Assembly: GCF_002233675.1 (NCBI RefSeq)
Contig: NZ_NMUQ01000001.1
Location: forward strand, 726,448 to 790,447
Origin: Paenibacillus herberti
Lineage (GTDB): Bacteria; Bacillota; Bacilli; Paenibacillales; Paenibacillaceae
Length of the DNA: 64,000 nucleotides
Reading direction: 5' to 3'
The notes beneath the pieces were generated by a model, which was not told the DNA's origin, did no database searches, and saw nothing but the letters and a program-made list of their open reading frames with translations. This document shows positions 50,285 through 59,633 of this stretch, one piece after another. Each line of letters begins with the position of its first letter. The first letter of the stretch is position 1. The position numbers and the translations under genes were made by a program.

Positions 50285-50890
50285 TTAACGGCTGTAGAAC
50301 TCGACGATTTGTTTTTCGTCGATGTCGGAGCTCAGCTCGCTACGCTCAGGCAGGCGAATGAACTTGCCTTCCATAGCTTGCTCGTTGAATTCCACGTAGC
50401 TCGGCAGGTGATGGCGACCTTCGATCGCTTCCTTAACGAGCTTCAGGGAACGGCTGCGCTCACGCAGGCCGATTACATCGCCAAGCTGTACTTGGTAGGA
50501 CGCGATGTCGACTTTTTTGCCATTGACCGTGATATGGCCATGGGCAACCAGCTGACGAGCGCCTGCACGGGAGTTGGCGAATGCAAGACGGTAAACAAGG
50601 TTGTCAAGACGGCTCTCAAGCAGGAACATGAAGTTCTCGCCGGAAATACCTTTGATTTTGGAAGCTTTGTTGAACAGGTTACGGAATTGCTTCTCGTTAA
50701 CACCGTACATGTGGCGGAGTTTTTGCTTCTCAGCCAATTGCAGACCGTAGCCGCTAACTTTTTTGCGTTGGCTCGCTTGGCCGTGCTGACCTGGAGGGAA
50801 AGCGCGTTTTGCGAGTTCTTTGCCAGTGCCGCTCAGGGAAATTCCGAGACGACGGCTAAGTTTAAACTTGGGACCTGTATAACGTGACAT
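50285..50890 (-). CDS. rpsD: 30S ribosomal protein S4
   Basis: This 201-residue primary 16S rRNA-binding protein nucleates 30S assembly. It begins [25 protein letters not shown] and carries the S4 RNA-binding domain [36 protein letters not shown]. The ATG at 50890 matches family N-termini and has AAGGAG 11 nt upstream. The ~170-nt leader between promoter and start contains GC hairpins and may be a site for S4 autoregulation, as known in B. subtilis; I did not model the structure. Confidence 0.97.
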   Translation of the reverse strand: MSRYTGPKFKLSRRLGISLSGTGKELAKRAFPPGQHGQASQRKKVSGYGLQLAEKQKLRHMYGVNEKQFRNLFNKASKIKGISGENFMFLLESRLDNLVYRLAFANSRAGARQLVAHGHITVNGKKVDIASYQVQLGDVIGLRERSRSLKLVKEAIEGRHHLPSYVEFNEQAMEGKFIRLPERSELSSDIDEKQIVEFYSR

Positions 50891-51062
50891 ATTGGGTGTA
50901 GCTCCTTCTTCAAATGGAATGTTTGAAAAGGGTCCAACGTTTCGCCGAGTACTGCATGAACATGGACGAGCCATGACCTGAAGGGAGAGTTCAGCCGCTG
51001 TCCCCCCAGCTGCAGCACCCATGAGGGTGTCACAAAACCTTTGGCCTATATTCAACAACTAA

Positions 51063-51091
51063 TATTAAAGGATTCTAGTATTCGATGTCAA
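51063..51091 (-). promoter_or_regulatory. Sigma-A promoter of rpsD
   Basis: On the minus strand TTGACA and TTAATA are separated by 17 nt, giving a leader of roughly 165 nt. Confidence 0.65.
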
Positions 51092-51136
51092 GGTAAACGA
51101 GGTAAACCTGGTAAGCCTGGTAAACGGGGAAAACCG
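51092..51136 (+). repeat. Five 9-nt tandem repeats
   Basis: GGTAAACGA, GGTAAACCT, GGTAAGCCT, GGTAAACGG and GGAAAACCG follow each other without gaps. In one frame they read Gly-Lys-Arg/Pro repeats, like a collagen tract, but no start codon is in frame upstream. Confidence 0.7.
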
Positions 51137-51212
51137 CTTTTGCCGCATCCGCTCCGCATAAATGTCAGGCACGGAAGGACAATCTATACAAAAAGCTAAA
51201 GGAGCTGCGAAA

Positions 51213-51962
51213 ATGGTTGCAATCATACGTTCGTTTGCCGTGATTTTCTCCCTGCAGGTGCTTCTTCTATATGGCTGTTCTGTCGGTAGCTCCGGTCGCT
51301 CACCAGAGGAATTGTTCAGCTTGACGGTGTCTGGATTGTCCGCCAGGGAGGTATATCATTTCAAGGCCGAATCGAACAGCATGGAGCAAGCGGGGAAGGT
51401 ACAGATGAATACAGCTTTTGACGGCGTTGTGCAAAGGCATAATGGGCTGCAGCTCAAGCAGACGGGCGGTCCGCGCTTGCTTTCAGCAGTCGGAGACAGC
51501 CTTGGCGACGACAACTACAACCCATCTGCTCTTCTGGATGGGCTGTTGAAGGCTAAATCAGAGGTGAAGCTTGACGCTTCGCGTTCCGATGCCGGGACGG
51601 CTTGCCTCGTCATCACTCCTGACGCAAAGGAGGCAACTCGGATATGGCGGGAGCGGCTGGACGGACAGTGGCAGAGCGTGCGATCACTGCAGCCGGAGCA
51701 GAGCAGCGGCTGGAGCCGTTTGGATGCGAGTAAGAAGCGTGAGATTAAGGGCCGCTGGGGCAAAGAGTTAGAGCAAGGGGAGCGCGTTTGGAGCGATCGA
51801 ATGAATAGCCTCGCCGCACAGGCAAGTTATGAGCTTCTCGTTGACCGAAAACGTTTGGTTCCAATTTCTCTGAAAGAAACTTCCAAGCTGGCTTATCGGG
51901 CAGAAGGCAAACAAACAGAGGAAAACCGCCGGATTATGTTTCAATTTCAGTCTTTCCGCTAA
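51213..51962 (+). CDS. Putative secreted lipoprotein
   Basis: This 249-residue protein has a signal peptide (MVAIIRSFAVIFSLQVLLLYGC) ending in a lipobox-like LYGC, so it is probably lipid-anchored. The mature part is polar and beta-rich, with no recognised domain (SPEELFSLTVSGLSAREVYHF, VWSDRMNSLAAQASYELLVDRKR). The ATG at 51213 is preceded by AAAGGAG. It is a single gene between rpsD and the aminopeptidase. The fold might resemble lipoprotein families that bind hydrophobic ligands, but I cannot show that. Confidence 0.75.
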   Translation: MVAIIRSFAVIFSLQVLLLYGCSVGSSGRSPEELFSLTVSGLSAREVYHFKAESNSMEQAGKVQMNTAFDGVVQRHNGLQLKQTGGPRLLSAVGDSLGDDNYNPSALLDGLLKAKSEVKLDASRSDAGTACLVITPDAKEATRIWRERLDGQWQSVRSLQPEQSSGWSRLDASKKREIKGRWGKELEQGERVWSDRMNSLAAQASYELLVDRKRLVPISLKETSKLAYRAEGKQTEENRRIMFQFQSFR

Positions 51963-52050
51963 TACATTGCCGCAGGGCCGTGCAGAAGCGGGAAAACTCA
52001 TGATAGGATGAACGTGGAAAAATTACTCCAGTCCGAGAGGAGCTGCATTC

Positions 52051-53166
52051 ATGCGTGATCCACGCCTGCAAACATTAGCCGCTAATCTGGTTCGCCACTC
52101 CGTGCGCGTAAAGCCCGGCGAGAATATTCTGATTGATATGATCGGGCCCGAAAGAGAGCTAGCCAAATGCCTCGTCGAAGAGGTGGCGCGCGCCGGCGGG
52201 CATCCTTTTGTCGAGACAAGCGACCGCTCCGTGTTGCGATCTCTGCTACTCCACGCCAGCAAGGAGCAGATCGAGCTCTGGTCGAATCTTGATCAGGCCC
52301 GAATGAAGCAAATGCAAGGTTACATAGCGATCCGCTCGGGAGAAAACGTGAACGAGCTGTCGGATGTACCGGAAGAGAAAATGAAGCTTTATCAACAGCT
52401 GTATTCCCATCCGGTTCACTCTGAAATTCGCGTTAAACAAACTAAATGGGTTGTGCTGCGTTACCCGAGTGCGTCCATGGCTCAGCTGGCCAAAATGAGC
52501 ACAGAAGCATTTGAGGATTTCTACTTTAATGTATGTAACCTGGATTACAGCCGAATGGAAGAGGCGATGACACCGCTTAAGCAGCTTATGGACCGGACGG
52601 ATAAAGTTCGAATTACGGGTCCAGGCACGGATCTCAGCTTCTCCATCAAGGGAATAGGTTCCGTCAAATGCGCTGGCGAGCGCAATATTCCGGATGGTGA
52701 GTTATACACGGCTCCAATCCGCGATTCCGTTCAAGGCACGATTACGTACAATACTTCGAGTGTGAATTCGGGGGTCACTTTTGATAATATCTCCTTCACG
52801 TTCGAAAATGGCCGCATCGTCAAGGCAACCAGCAGCGATGAGAAGCGAATCAATGAAATTCTCGATACGGATGAAGGCGCACGTTATATCGGGGAATTCA
52901 GCCTCGGCTTCAATCCTTACATCCTGCACCCTATGAACGACACGTTGTTCGATGAGAAAATTGCCGGTTCCTTGCACTTTACTCCTGGCCAAGCCTACGA
53001 GGAAGCAGACAATGGCAATCGCTCCGCTGTACACTGGGATCTCGTCCTCATTCAGCGTCCGGAATATGGCGGCGGAGAAGTTTACTTTGACGACGTACTG
53101 ATTCGCAAGGATGGCCTATTCGTTCTGCCGGAGCTGGAAGGGCTGAATCCAGAGGGCTTGAAATAA
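52051..53166 (+). CDS. Aminopeptidase, M29 family
   Basis: This 371-residue cytoplasmic metallopeptidase of the AmpS/aminopeptidase T type removes N-terminal residues. The presumed dimetal ligands lie in AGERNIPDGE, IGEFSLGFNP, HPMNDTLFDEKIAGSLHF and SAVHWDLVL. GAGAGGAGC precedes the ATG. The protein is slightly shorter than most family members (about 400-410 residues). Confidence 0.93.
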   Translation: MRDPRLQTLAANLVRHSVRVKPGENILIDMIGPERELAKCLVEEVARAGGHPFVETSDRSVLRSLLLHASKEQIELWSNLDQARMKQMQGYIAIRSGENVNELSDVPEEKMKLYQQLYSHPVHSEIRVKQTKWVVLRYPSASMAQLAKMSTEAFEDFYFNVCNLDYSRMEEAMTPLKQLMDRTDKVRITGPGTDLSFSIKGIGSVKCAGERNIPDGELYTAPIRDSVQGTITYNTSSVNSGVTFDNISFTFENGRIVKATSSDEKRINEILDTDEGARYIGEFSLGFNPYILHPMNDTLFDEKIAGSLHFTPGQAYEEADNGNRSAVHWDLVLIQRPEYGGGEVYFDDVLIRKDGLFVLPELEGLNPEGLK

Positions 53167-53293
53167 GCTGTGAAGGGCTGATTCTAATTGTGCTCTTTTG
53201 GTTAATATTTACCTGTTCATCTTGAACGGGAGATCGTTTCAGAGTATGATGGAGGAAACGTTTTCTTATGTTTTTTAACAGGGAGGAATACCT

Positions 53294-53536
53294 ATGTCCA
53301 ACAATGCGGCTATCGTAGAAATTTCCCAAGTTGCCAGCAGGTTCCGCTCGTCGATCGTGCTTCAGGCAGACAGCAAGTACATCGACGTCAAGAGTATCCT
53401 GGGCCTGTTCACCACGTTGGTCGGCGGCCATTCTTATGAGCTTCATGTCCACGGTTCGGACAGCGAAGAAGCGAAGCAGGCGCTTGCAGAGGTTTTCAAG
53501 AAGCATAACCTCAACATTACCATTATCGGCGAATAA
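53294..53536 (+). CDS. HPr-like protein lacking the active His and first strand
   Basis: This 80-residue protein has the HPr/Crh fold from the first helix onward: SQVASRFRSSIVLQ and KYIDVKSILGLFTTLV, with a Ser equivalent to HPr Ser46 at residue 34. It starts about 12 residues later than HPr, so beta strand 1 and the His15 loop (normally GxHARPA) are absent. An in-frame TAA lies just upstream of the GGGAGGA ribosome binding site, so the short start is genuine. It cannot be a PTS phosphocarrier. Like Crh it could be a Ser-phosphorylated CcpA partner, or an unrelated regulatory protein. Confidence 0.8.
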   Translation: MSNNAAIVEISQVASRFRSSIVLQADSKYIDVKSILGLFTTLVGGHSYELHVHGSDSEEAKQALAEVFKKHNLNITIIGE

Positions 53537-53685
53537 GCCGCGAAGGGCGTCTCTCCCCGTTGGACGGGGGGAGGCGCCTTCTTTGTTTGTCCTTGTGTAT
53601 TGACCTGGAATCGTCTAATATTAAAGGTATTACGGTGTAAAGTTATGATGGTATACGGCGAGACATCCGCACAGGGGGGGAAACT

Positions 53686-53982
53686 ATGTCTTCACCGGAA
53701 GTTCTGGTCCATCTGCATCAGAAGGCGGTTCAACTGCTGCAGGATGACGCTAACAAGATTGAGAAACTAATTGAAGTGCAGATGGAAAATCTTGCGACCC
53801 GCAAGTGCCCTCTCTACGAAGAGGTTCTCGATACCCAGATGTATGGCTTTTCCCGAGAGGTTGACTTTGCTGTTCGGGCAGGATTGATTGAGGAAGCTGC
53901 GGGCAAGGCGATCATGAGCCGCCTGGAGCGCAATCTGGCTCAATTGTATGAAGCGCTGGACCAAAAAAACCAGCTCCTATAG
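53686..53982 (+). CDS. ylaN: YlaN family protein
   Basis: This 98-residue UPF0358/YlaN protein has [44 protein letters not shown], the family core. In B. subtilis YlaN is needed in low iron and has been linked to Fur control. The start has a GGGGGGAAA ribosome binding site. The gene is near ftsW as in Bacillus, although here other genes lie between them. Confidence 0.92.
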   Translation: MSSPEVLVHLHQKAVQLLQDDANKIEKLIEVQMENLATRKCPLYEEVLDTQMYGFSREVDFAVRAGLIEEAAGKAIMSRLERNLAQLYEALDQKNQLL

Positions 53983-53995
53983 GATACGGCAGAAC

Positions 53996-54030
53996 AAAGA
54001 GGCGGCACCGCAATCGGTGCCGCCTCTTTG
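53996..54030. terminator. Terminator between ylaN and exchanger gene
   Basis: AAAGAGGCGGCACCG pairs with CGGTGCCGCCTCTTT over a CAAT loop. Confidence 0.9.
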
Positions 54031-54046
54031 TTCTGCTACTAACCAC

Positions 54047-55123
54047 TTACACAAGGAAAAACGCAAAGCCTAAAATGATATAGACCATAATCAGCAGAAA
54101 GCCCTCGTACCAGTTGGTGCGTCCGTCGCTGGCAACAGCCTTGGCGATAAACACCGATACGGCAATTGCGGCCAGCTCAATCGGCGTGAATACGATATCC
54201 ATCGTTGGACCGAAGAAACCACTGATCAGGACGAGCACTGGTGCGACGAAAAGAGCAATTTGCAAGCTTGAGCCTACCGCTATCTCAACAGCTGCGCCTA
54301 TTTTGTTTTTCATGGCTAGCATGATGGCGGCACTGTGTTCGGCTGCGTTGCCGACGATGGCGACGACAAAGGCGCCGATAAACAGCTCAGAGAGGCCAAA
54401 ACGAGCAGATACGCTATGCAGTGTTCCGACCAGCCACTCGCTGACAAAAGCAACCATGACAGTGGCAAGCACGAGGTACAGCACGGAACGTTTGAGAGTC
54501 CAGAGCGGCTCCTCGTGATGCTCACCGGCTTGGGCTTCTGCCTTATCTTCCATATCCGAGAGCATATCTTTATGCGTGATCATGGAGAATACGAGCCAGA
54601 GTAAGTAGCTGACGATGAGAATGATCGCAACCGTAATACTAAGAATCTGATCTTTCCTGAACGTAAAATGCTCGGCCGAAACAAAGGTTGCAGGGATAAA
54701 CAGGGCAACGATGGCTAGTATCATCAAGGTTGAGTTGTGGTTGGCCAGCTGCACATTGTAGCGCTGTTCTTTGAATTTGAGGCCGCCGAGAAAAATACTA
54801 AGCCCAAGCACCAGCAGCAGGTTGCCGATGATCGAGCCAGTAAGGCTCGCTTTGACCGTCTCGAATGATCCCGCCTTGACCAGGAAAATGGCGATAATCA
54901 ATTCGGCGGCATTGCCGAATGTGGCATTGAGGAAGCCACCCAGACGCTGGCCGGCATAGTGCGCAACGGATTCGGTCGCTTGGCCTAGAAACCCGGCTAC
55001 AAACACGACTGAGATCGCGGAGACAGCGAATAGGAACATCTGATTCCAGTGAAGGTAATGCGCGAGAGCGCTCAATGCAAATGAGGCAATCAGCCCAGCA
55101 TAAAATAGTTGTCGTCGGTTCAA
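54047..55123 (-). CDS. cax: Calcium/proton exchanger (CaCA family)
   Basis: This 358-residue cation antiporter has about eleven membrane helices and the two inverted alpha repeats GNAAELIIAIFLVKAG (first half) and GNAAEHSAAIMLAMKNK (second half). A central acidic loop (DMEDKAEAQAGEHHEE) could sense cations. The Bacillus counterpart YfkE/ChaA exports calcium in exchange for protons. It is a single gene, flanked by terminators. Confidence 0.93.
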   Translation of the reverse strand: MNRRQLFYAGLIASFALSALAHYLHWNQMFLFAVSAISVVFVAGFLGQATESVAHYAGQRLGGFLNATFGNAAELIIAIFLVKAGSFETVKASLTGSIIGNLLLVLGLSIFLGGLKFKEQRYNVQLANHNSTLMILAIVALFIPATFVSAEHFTFRKDQILSITVAIILIVSYLLWLVFSMITHKDMLSDMEDKAEAQAGEHHEEPLWTLKRSVLYLVLATVMVAFVSEWLVGTLHSVSARFGLSELFIGAFVVAIVGNAAEHSAAIMLAMKNKIGAAVEIAVGSSLQIALFVAPVLVLISGFFGPTMDIVFTPIELAAIAVSVFIAKAVASDGRTNWYEGFLLIMVYIILGFAFFLV

Positions 55124-55384
55124 GAGTCATGCACCTCTTTTTAAAATTGGCTTTGATAGGCAAAATATGTATCTTAATATAACCATTCTTACTACTAAAG
55201 TAAACGTGGTGGACAAAACCGCCACTTTGATGGAAGTGGTAGAAGGGTTAATTCGCGCAGCGAGTTTAGCCCTTACATTTCTAAGTCCAGCTTATATAAA
55301 GGAACGCAAGCGGCTATCTTGCATTTACGAGATCGCATCCATTACAATGGATTAAAGTGGTTCTACTCGAAGGGGTTGAGCGTT

Positions 55385-55777
55385 GTGGCGGAAGATCTTG
55401 AAACAGGTATGATTCGGATTTCGGACGACGTTGTTGCAACGATTGCAGGACTTGCGGCACTGGAGACACCGGGGATTGCTGCCATGTCAGGCGGTATTTC
55501 TGAAGGTCTTGCCAAACGGCTGAGCGGGAAAAATGCCCAAAAGGGCGTGACGGTTGAAGTCGGCCAGCTAGAAGCGGCTATCGATCTGCGGGTCATCGTC
55601 CAATATGGGATTCCAATTCAGGAAGTATGTCGTCAACTGCAGCTAAGTGTACGCGAAGCAGTCGAGAATATGACGGGGCTTAATGTAGTGGAGGTCAATG
55701 TTAAAGTAGACGGTGTTCTCTTCCGCGAGGACTCGGCTGAGGAATCGGCGCCCAATAGCGCACGGCTTATCAAATAA
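55385..55777 (+). CDS. Asp23/Gls24 family envelope stress protein
   Basis: This 130-residue protein of the DUF322 family has IRISDDVVATIAGLAALETPGIAAMSGG, GVTVEVGQLEAAIDLRVIVQYG and NMTGLNVVEVNVKVDGV. In staphylococci Asp23 is membrane-tethered by AmaP; no amaP-like gene is next to this one. I chose the GTG at 55385 for the GAAGGGG upstream. A terminator follows. Confidence 0.9.
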   Translation: MAEDLETGMIRISDDVVATIAGLAALETPGIAAMSGGISEGLAKRLSGKNAQKGVTVEVGQLEAAIDLRVIVQYGIPIQEVCRQLQLSVREAVENMTGLNVVEVNVKVDGVLFREDSAEESAPNSARLIK

Positions 55778-55791
55778 AATATGACATTGCG

Positions 55792-55823
55792 GCCTGCTCC
55801 CATTCGATTGGGAGCAGGCTTTT
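55792..55823 (+). terminator. Terminator after Asp23 gene
   Basis: GCCTGCTCCCA pairs with TGGGAGCAGGC, then TTTTT. Confidence 0.9.
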
Positions 55824-55842
55824 TCGTTCGATTAGTGGACAC

Positions 55843-55881
55843 AAAAAAGCCCGCATCCTTCATTACAGAAGGTTGCGGGCT
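55843..55881 (-). terminator. Terminator of ftsW
   Basis: On the minus strand AGCCCGCAACCTTC pairs with GAAGGATGCGGGCT, then TTTTTT. Confidence 0.85.
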
Positions 55882-55890
55882 GTCAGAGCT

Positions 55891-57093
55891 TCAGGGCAGT
55901 AGCTGTCGAGGTGTAGTGGATGTTTTGGATGTATGTCTCTCCGGCACGGTTGTCTCGCGGTTCGCTTCGCGCGATATGCTTAGCATTACGCCCATAGCAA
56001 TCATCGAGGAGAGCAGCGAGGAACCGCCATAACTGATGAATGGCAACGTAACGCCGGTAAGCGGAATCGCTCCGGTTACGCCACCAATATTGACGAAAGC
56101 CTGTACAGCCAGAAGAGAAACGATGCCGGCTCCAACGACGGTGCCGTATACATCGGGGCAGCGAAGGGCAACGAGAAGGCCGCGCCACAGGAACAGTAGA
56201 AATACGATTATGAAGAGTGCGCTGCCGATGAATCCGAGCTCTTCACCGATAATCGCAAAAATGAAGTCATTGTAGGGAAAGGGCAAGTACTGCACTTTCT
56301 GGATGCTTTGGCCGAGCCCGGCTCCGTTGAAACCTCCATGGCCTAGCGCCATGAGTGAGCGAGCGACCTGCAAACCGTCTCCAAGTGCATCTGCAAGCGG
56401 ATCCCGGAAGCTCGTAAAACGGTTAATCCGGTACGCCCAGCTCGTGCTATCTACTAAATAGCTGATTGCCACAACGAAAGAAATTGCAATGGTGCCGAAA
56501 AAGCTGGCTGCAACCAACTGCCGGAGATTGGCGCCGCCTGCAAAAATCATCATCATCGCACAGATGCAGATGACGAGAGTGGAGCCCAAATCGGGCTGCA
56601 GCATGATCATACCGCACACAACTGCAACGATAACAATAACCGGGATGAGCCCTTTTTTGAAGCTGCGGAATTTATCGCCTTTCTTGGCGATAAGCGATCC
56701 AAGATACAGGATCAGGGCAACCTTAGCGAATTCGGTCGGCTGGATGCCGAGTGGTCCGATATCAAGCCAGCTGCGGGCACCGTTTAATTCTTTTCCGATG
56801 AACGGGACAAGCAGGAGCAACACCATGACAGGAAAGAAAAAGAGGATGAAACCCTTCTTGAAGAACTGGTAGCGAAAGTTCATCAGAAAGAGCATCAACC
56901 CCGTGCCGATTACAGCGAACATAAGCTGTTTCTTGAAAAAATGCAGCGGATCGTTATCGTACTCGCTGCTAACCTCAGCGATGCTGGAACTGGAGCTGAA
57001 GACCATTACAAGTCCGAAGCCGACCAGTACCAGCGTCAGGATGAGGAGCAGAAAGTCCGGTCTGCCGCGGCGGCGTTCCGGTTGTGCTTTCAT
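55891..57093 (-). CDS. ftsW: FtsW-like SEDS peptidoglycan glycosyltransferase
   Basis: This 400-residue membrane protein with about ten helices polymerises septal peptidoglycan with a class B PBP. SEDS motifs are present: GARSWLDIGPLGIQPTEFAKVALILYL, LQPDLGSTLVICI, PFPYNDFIFAIIGEELGFIG and PFISYGGSSLL. SpoVE and RodA share these motifs; the FtsW call rests on the ylaN-ftsW neighbourhood known in Bacillus and on the C-terminal basic tail. It is followed by its own terminator and lies 14 nt downstream of the YugN-like gene. Confidence 0.9.
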   Translation of the reverse strand: MKAQPERRRGRPDFLLLILTLVLVGFGLVMVFSSSSSIAEVSSEYDNDPLHFFKKQLMFAVIGTGLMLFLMNFRYQFFKKGFILFFFPVMVLLLLVPFIGKELNGARSWLDIGPLGIQPTEFAKVALILYLGSLIAKKGDKFRSFKKGLIPVIVIVAVVCGMIMLQPDLGSTLVICICAMMMIFAGGANLRQLVAASFFGTIAISFVVAISYLVDSTSWAYRINRFTSFRDPLADALGDGLQVARSLMALGHGGFNGAGLGQSIQKVQYLPFPYNDFIFAIIGEELGFIGSALFIIVFLLFLWRGLLVALRCPDVYGTVVGAGIVSLLAVQAFVNIGGVTGAIPLTGVTLPFISYGGSSLLSSMIAMGVMLSISREANRETTVPERHTSKTSTTPRQLLP

Positions 57094-57107
57094 TTCATAC
57101 CATCACC

Positions 57108-57455
57108 TTAGTCAGCGAGCTTTTGTTTCAGCTCGGCAAGCTTTTGCTTCGCAGCGCTCAGGATCGGCTGCGGAACAGCGGATTCATAATCCAACCCGTG
57201 AGGGAAGGTTGCACGGCCAATGTACACATGCTCAATCGCGAGCACCGCGGCGGGGTTTTCCAGCTTGCCTTCAACGGCGCGAGCATTCATGCGCAGGAAG
57301 TACTCTTGGCCCGTGCTGTTGTCGACAAATTTCAAGTCATATGTAGCGCGGTAATATTCCCACTGCCAGCGGACGAATCCGAGGCTCTCCGCACTCCCAT
57401 CGAGATGAGCCAGATCGCTCTTCATTCCGTCAAGGCCGGTGTTTTCAATAATCAT
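57108..57455 (-). CDS. YugN-like family protein
   Basis: This 115-residue protein has the YugN features MIIENTGLDGMKSDLAHLD, GFVRWQWEYYRATYDLKFVD and YFLRMNARAVEGKLE. The function is unknown. The ATG at 57455 has GGAGGA 5 nt upstream; the longer frame to 57536 would add basic residues without a start signal. It is probably co-transcribed with ftsW. Confidence 0.88.
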   Translation of the reverse strand: MIIENTGLDGMKSDLAHLDGSAESLGFVRWQWEYYRATYDLKFVDNSTGQEYFLRMNARAVEGKLENPAAVLAIEHVYIGRATFPHGLDYESAVPQPILSAAKQKLAELKQKLAD

Positions 57456-57676
57456 GAATATCCTCCTCAGCAGCTTGGCAAAGACTATACACACTTTCAT
57501 ATTAGTATGTTTCCAAGGCCAGCGCAAGGCCTGCAAACCCTAGGGAAGGCTCACTGCGGGCTGTCAGGCGGGGCTGCGGGAGCACTCTTGAGGTTCGGGC
57601 TTTTTTTGCTAATCGTCTATCTAGCCTCCCTGCGCTTCTGGTACACTACTCCGTAAGAGGCAAGGAGGAGATCATA

Positions 57677-58876
57677 GTGGACAAGCAAACCCGCATGGAG
57701 GCCATGCTGACGATGGACCGCCTGATGCCAAGTATGGTCGCGAATCGTCGCCATCTGCACCGCCATCCCGAGCTCAGCTTTCAAGAAAAGGAAACATCGA
57801 GCTGGATCTTAAGCAAGCTGGTGGAACTCGGCTGTGTCGATGTCCGCACAGGGGTAGGAGGACATGGCGTCGTGGTCGAGCTGAAGGGCTCTGAGCCAGG
57901 ACCGGTCATCGCGCTGCGCGCGGATATGGACGCATTGCCAATCCAGGAGGAAAAGGAATCGGAGTACCGATCCACGATACCAGGAGTTATGCATGCTTGC
58001 GGCCATGATGCTCATACGGCTTCTCTGCTTGGCATCGCGGCTTACTACCAGTCGCTCCAAGGGGGGTTCAAAGGCACCCGCCGCTTGCTGTTCCAGCCCG
58101 CAGAGGAGCTCACGCCAGGTGGAGCGCTGCCGATGATTAAAGACGGCGCGCTGGACGGGGTCGATGCCATTTATGGCGTGCATCTATGGAGTCCGGTACC
58201 GGCCGGTCAAGTGAGCATACGCGGAGGCGCCTTCATGGCTGGAGTGGATGAATTCACCATCGATATTATCGGCAGGGGCGGGCATGGGGGAATGCCGCAG
58301 GATACTGCGGATGCGATTGTAGCAGGCTCAGCTCTCGTACAAGCCTTGCACACCGTCGTCAGTCGCAATGTAAGCCCGCTGGATACAGCTGTGCTTACGA
58401 TAGGATCATTTCAGGCTGGAGAGGCGAGCAACATTATCGCCGGGCATTGTCGGCTCAAGGGAACGGTCCGTTCCTTCGACCTTCGTGTTCGGGATCGTGT
58501 GCGCAGCCGAATCGAGGAGCTTGTGCGGAGCATCTGTGCCGGATTCGGGACGGAGGGCAGGTTGAATTATCGGGAAGGTTATCCGCCGGTCATCAACGAT
58601 GCCGCAGAAGCCGAGCGATGTCGGTGTGCCGCCGTAGACCTATTCGGTCCGGAAGCGGTTGGTGAGTCGGAGCTTATTACGGCCGGTGAGGATTTTGCCT
58701 ATTATTTGGAGCGAATTCCGGGATGTTTCCTGTTCGTAGGAGCCGGCAATCCCGAGCTGGACGCCATTTATCCCCATCATCACCCGAGATTCGATCTGGA
58801 TGAGAGCTCCATGCATCAATCGGCGCTGCTGCTCATTGGCTGCGCGGAGCGCTTCGTATCCCACTGGTCCGAATGA
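57677..58876 (+). CDS. M20 family amidohydrolase/carboxypeptidase
   Basis: This 399-residue zinc peptidase of the M20D group (N-acyl-amino-acid amidohydrolase, hippurate hydrolase, IAA-amino-acid hydrolase relatives) carries NRRHLHRHPELSFQEKET, DMDALPIQEE, MHACGHDAHTASLLG and the dimerisation domain from about residue 190 to 300. The GTG start has AAGGAGGAG 6 nt upstream. The exact substrate cannot be told. No signal peptide is visible, so it acts in the cytoplasm. Confidence 0.93.
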   Translation: MDKQTRMEAMLTMDRLMPSMVANRRHLHRHPELSFQEKETSSWILSKLVELGCVDVRTGVGGHGVVVELKGSEPGPVIALRADMDALPIQEEKESEYRSTIPGVMHACGHDAHTASLLGIAAYYQSLQGGFKGTRRLLFQPAEELTPGGALPMIKDGALDGVDAIYGVHLWSPVPAGQVSIRGGAFMAGVDEFTIDIIGRGGHGGMPQDTADAIVAGSALVQALHTVVSRNVSPLDTAVLTIGSFQAGEASNIIAGHCRLKGTVRSFDLRVRDRVRSRIEELVRSICAGFGTEGRLNYREGYPPVINDAAEAERCRCAAVDLFGPEAVGESELITAGEDFAYYLERIPGCFLFVGAGNPELDAIYPHHHPRFDLDESSMHQSALLLIGCAERFVSHWSE

Positions 58877-58983
58877 GACCGCCCAATCGGTGCATTCTAT
58901 AGGCAGTATGTCATGCATGTCATGCCGCGACCGAGTGGTAGCGATGTACAGCCGAGGCCGATTCAGGAAAGGATGCGGAGAAA

Positions 58984-59427
58984 TTGTCCAGAAGTGTAGG
59001 AGATTTAATGACTCGCACTTGTTACACCGCAACACTGAAAGACAATGTATATGAACTAGCGGTATTGATGAAGGAGCACGGAATCGGCTTTGTTCCTATC
59101 GTTGAGGGAGACAAGCTGATCGGAGTGGTGACGGACCGCGATCTTGTTCTACGTGGTTATGGAGCCAAACATCCCGGTTCGACGGCGGTGCGCGAGGTGA
59201 TGACGGCGGACCCGATAACGGTCAGCCCCGACGTTGATGCAGAGGAGGCGGCCGAGCTGATGGCCTCTCGCCAAATAAGGCGGCTGGCCGTTGTGGACGG
59301 TGACGGGAAATTGGCAGGTGTGCTGTCAATCGGCGATCTGGCCGTTAACGGCCGCTATCGCCAAGAAGCCGGAGAAGCGCTCGGCGAAATTTCCGAGTCC
59401 CCGAATGGATCGGCGCTTTACCATTAG
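58984..59427 (+). CDS. CBS domain pair protein
   Basis: This 147-residue protein consists of two CBS domains (about residues 8-60 and 72-125: MTRTCYTATLKDNVYELAVLMKEHGIGFVPIVEGD and MTADPITVSPDVDAEEAAELMASRQIRRLAVVDGD). Such pairs bind adenosine nucleotides. The start is a TTG with AAAGGA and GCGGAG upstream. AcuB of B. subtilis also has two CBS domains but carries an additional ACT-like region, which is missing here, so I do not call this acuB. Confidence 0.9.
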   Translation: MSRSVGDLMTRTCYTATLKDNVYELAVLMKEHGIGFVPIVEGDKLIGVVTDRDLVLRGYGAKHPGSTAVREVMTADPITVSPDVDAEEAAELMASRQIRRLAVVDGDGKLAGVLSIGDLAVNGRYRQEAGEALGEISESPNGSALYH

Positions 59428-59456
59428 GGAGCTGAATAAGTTGGACTGGTGCATCC

Positions 59457-59493
59457 CAATAGCTCCATGCCGCAAGTCGGCATGGAGCTATTG
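59457..59493 (+). terminator. Hairpin after CBS gene
   Basis: CAATAGCTCCATGCCG pairs with CGGCATGGAGCTATTG over a 5-nt loop. It lacks a long T run. Confidence 0.6.
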
Positions 59494-59633
59494 TACATAC
59501 TCGAGCGCTATAGATGTTGGGGGTTGCTCGCAGGGTGTGGGAGCGCATTTGATATTATCTGATTTCCGCCATCGAAGGATCGCCCGGGTAAACCGAATGA
59601 ATGCAGTGCCTGTCGGGCGCAAGGCATGTATAC

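Noticed and set aside
51059-51155. Collagen-like gene at the 9-nt repeats
   Set aside because: The Gly-Lys-X frame has no start codon or ribosome binding site and ends after a few dozen codons.
58984-59427. CBS protein as the missing AcuB
   Set aside because: It has only the CBS pair, lacks the C-terminal region of AcuB and is about 18 kb from acuA-acuC.
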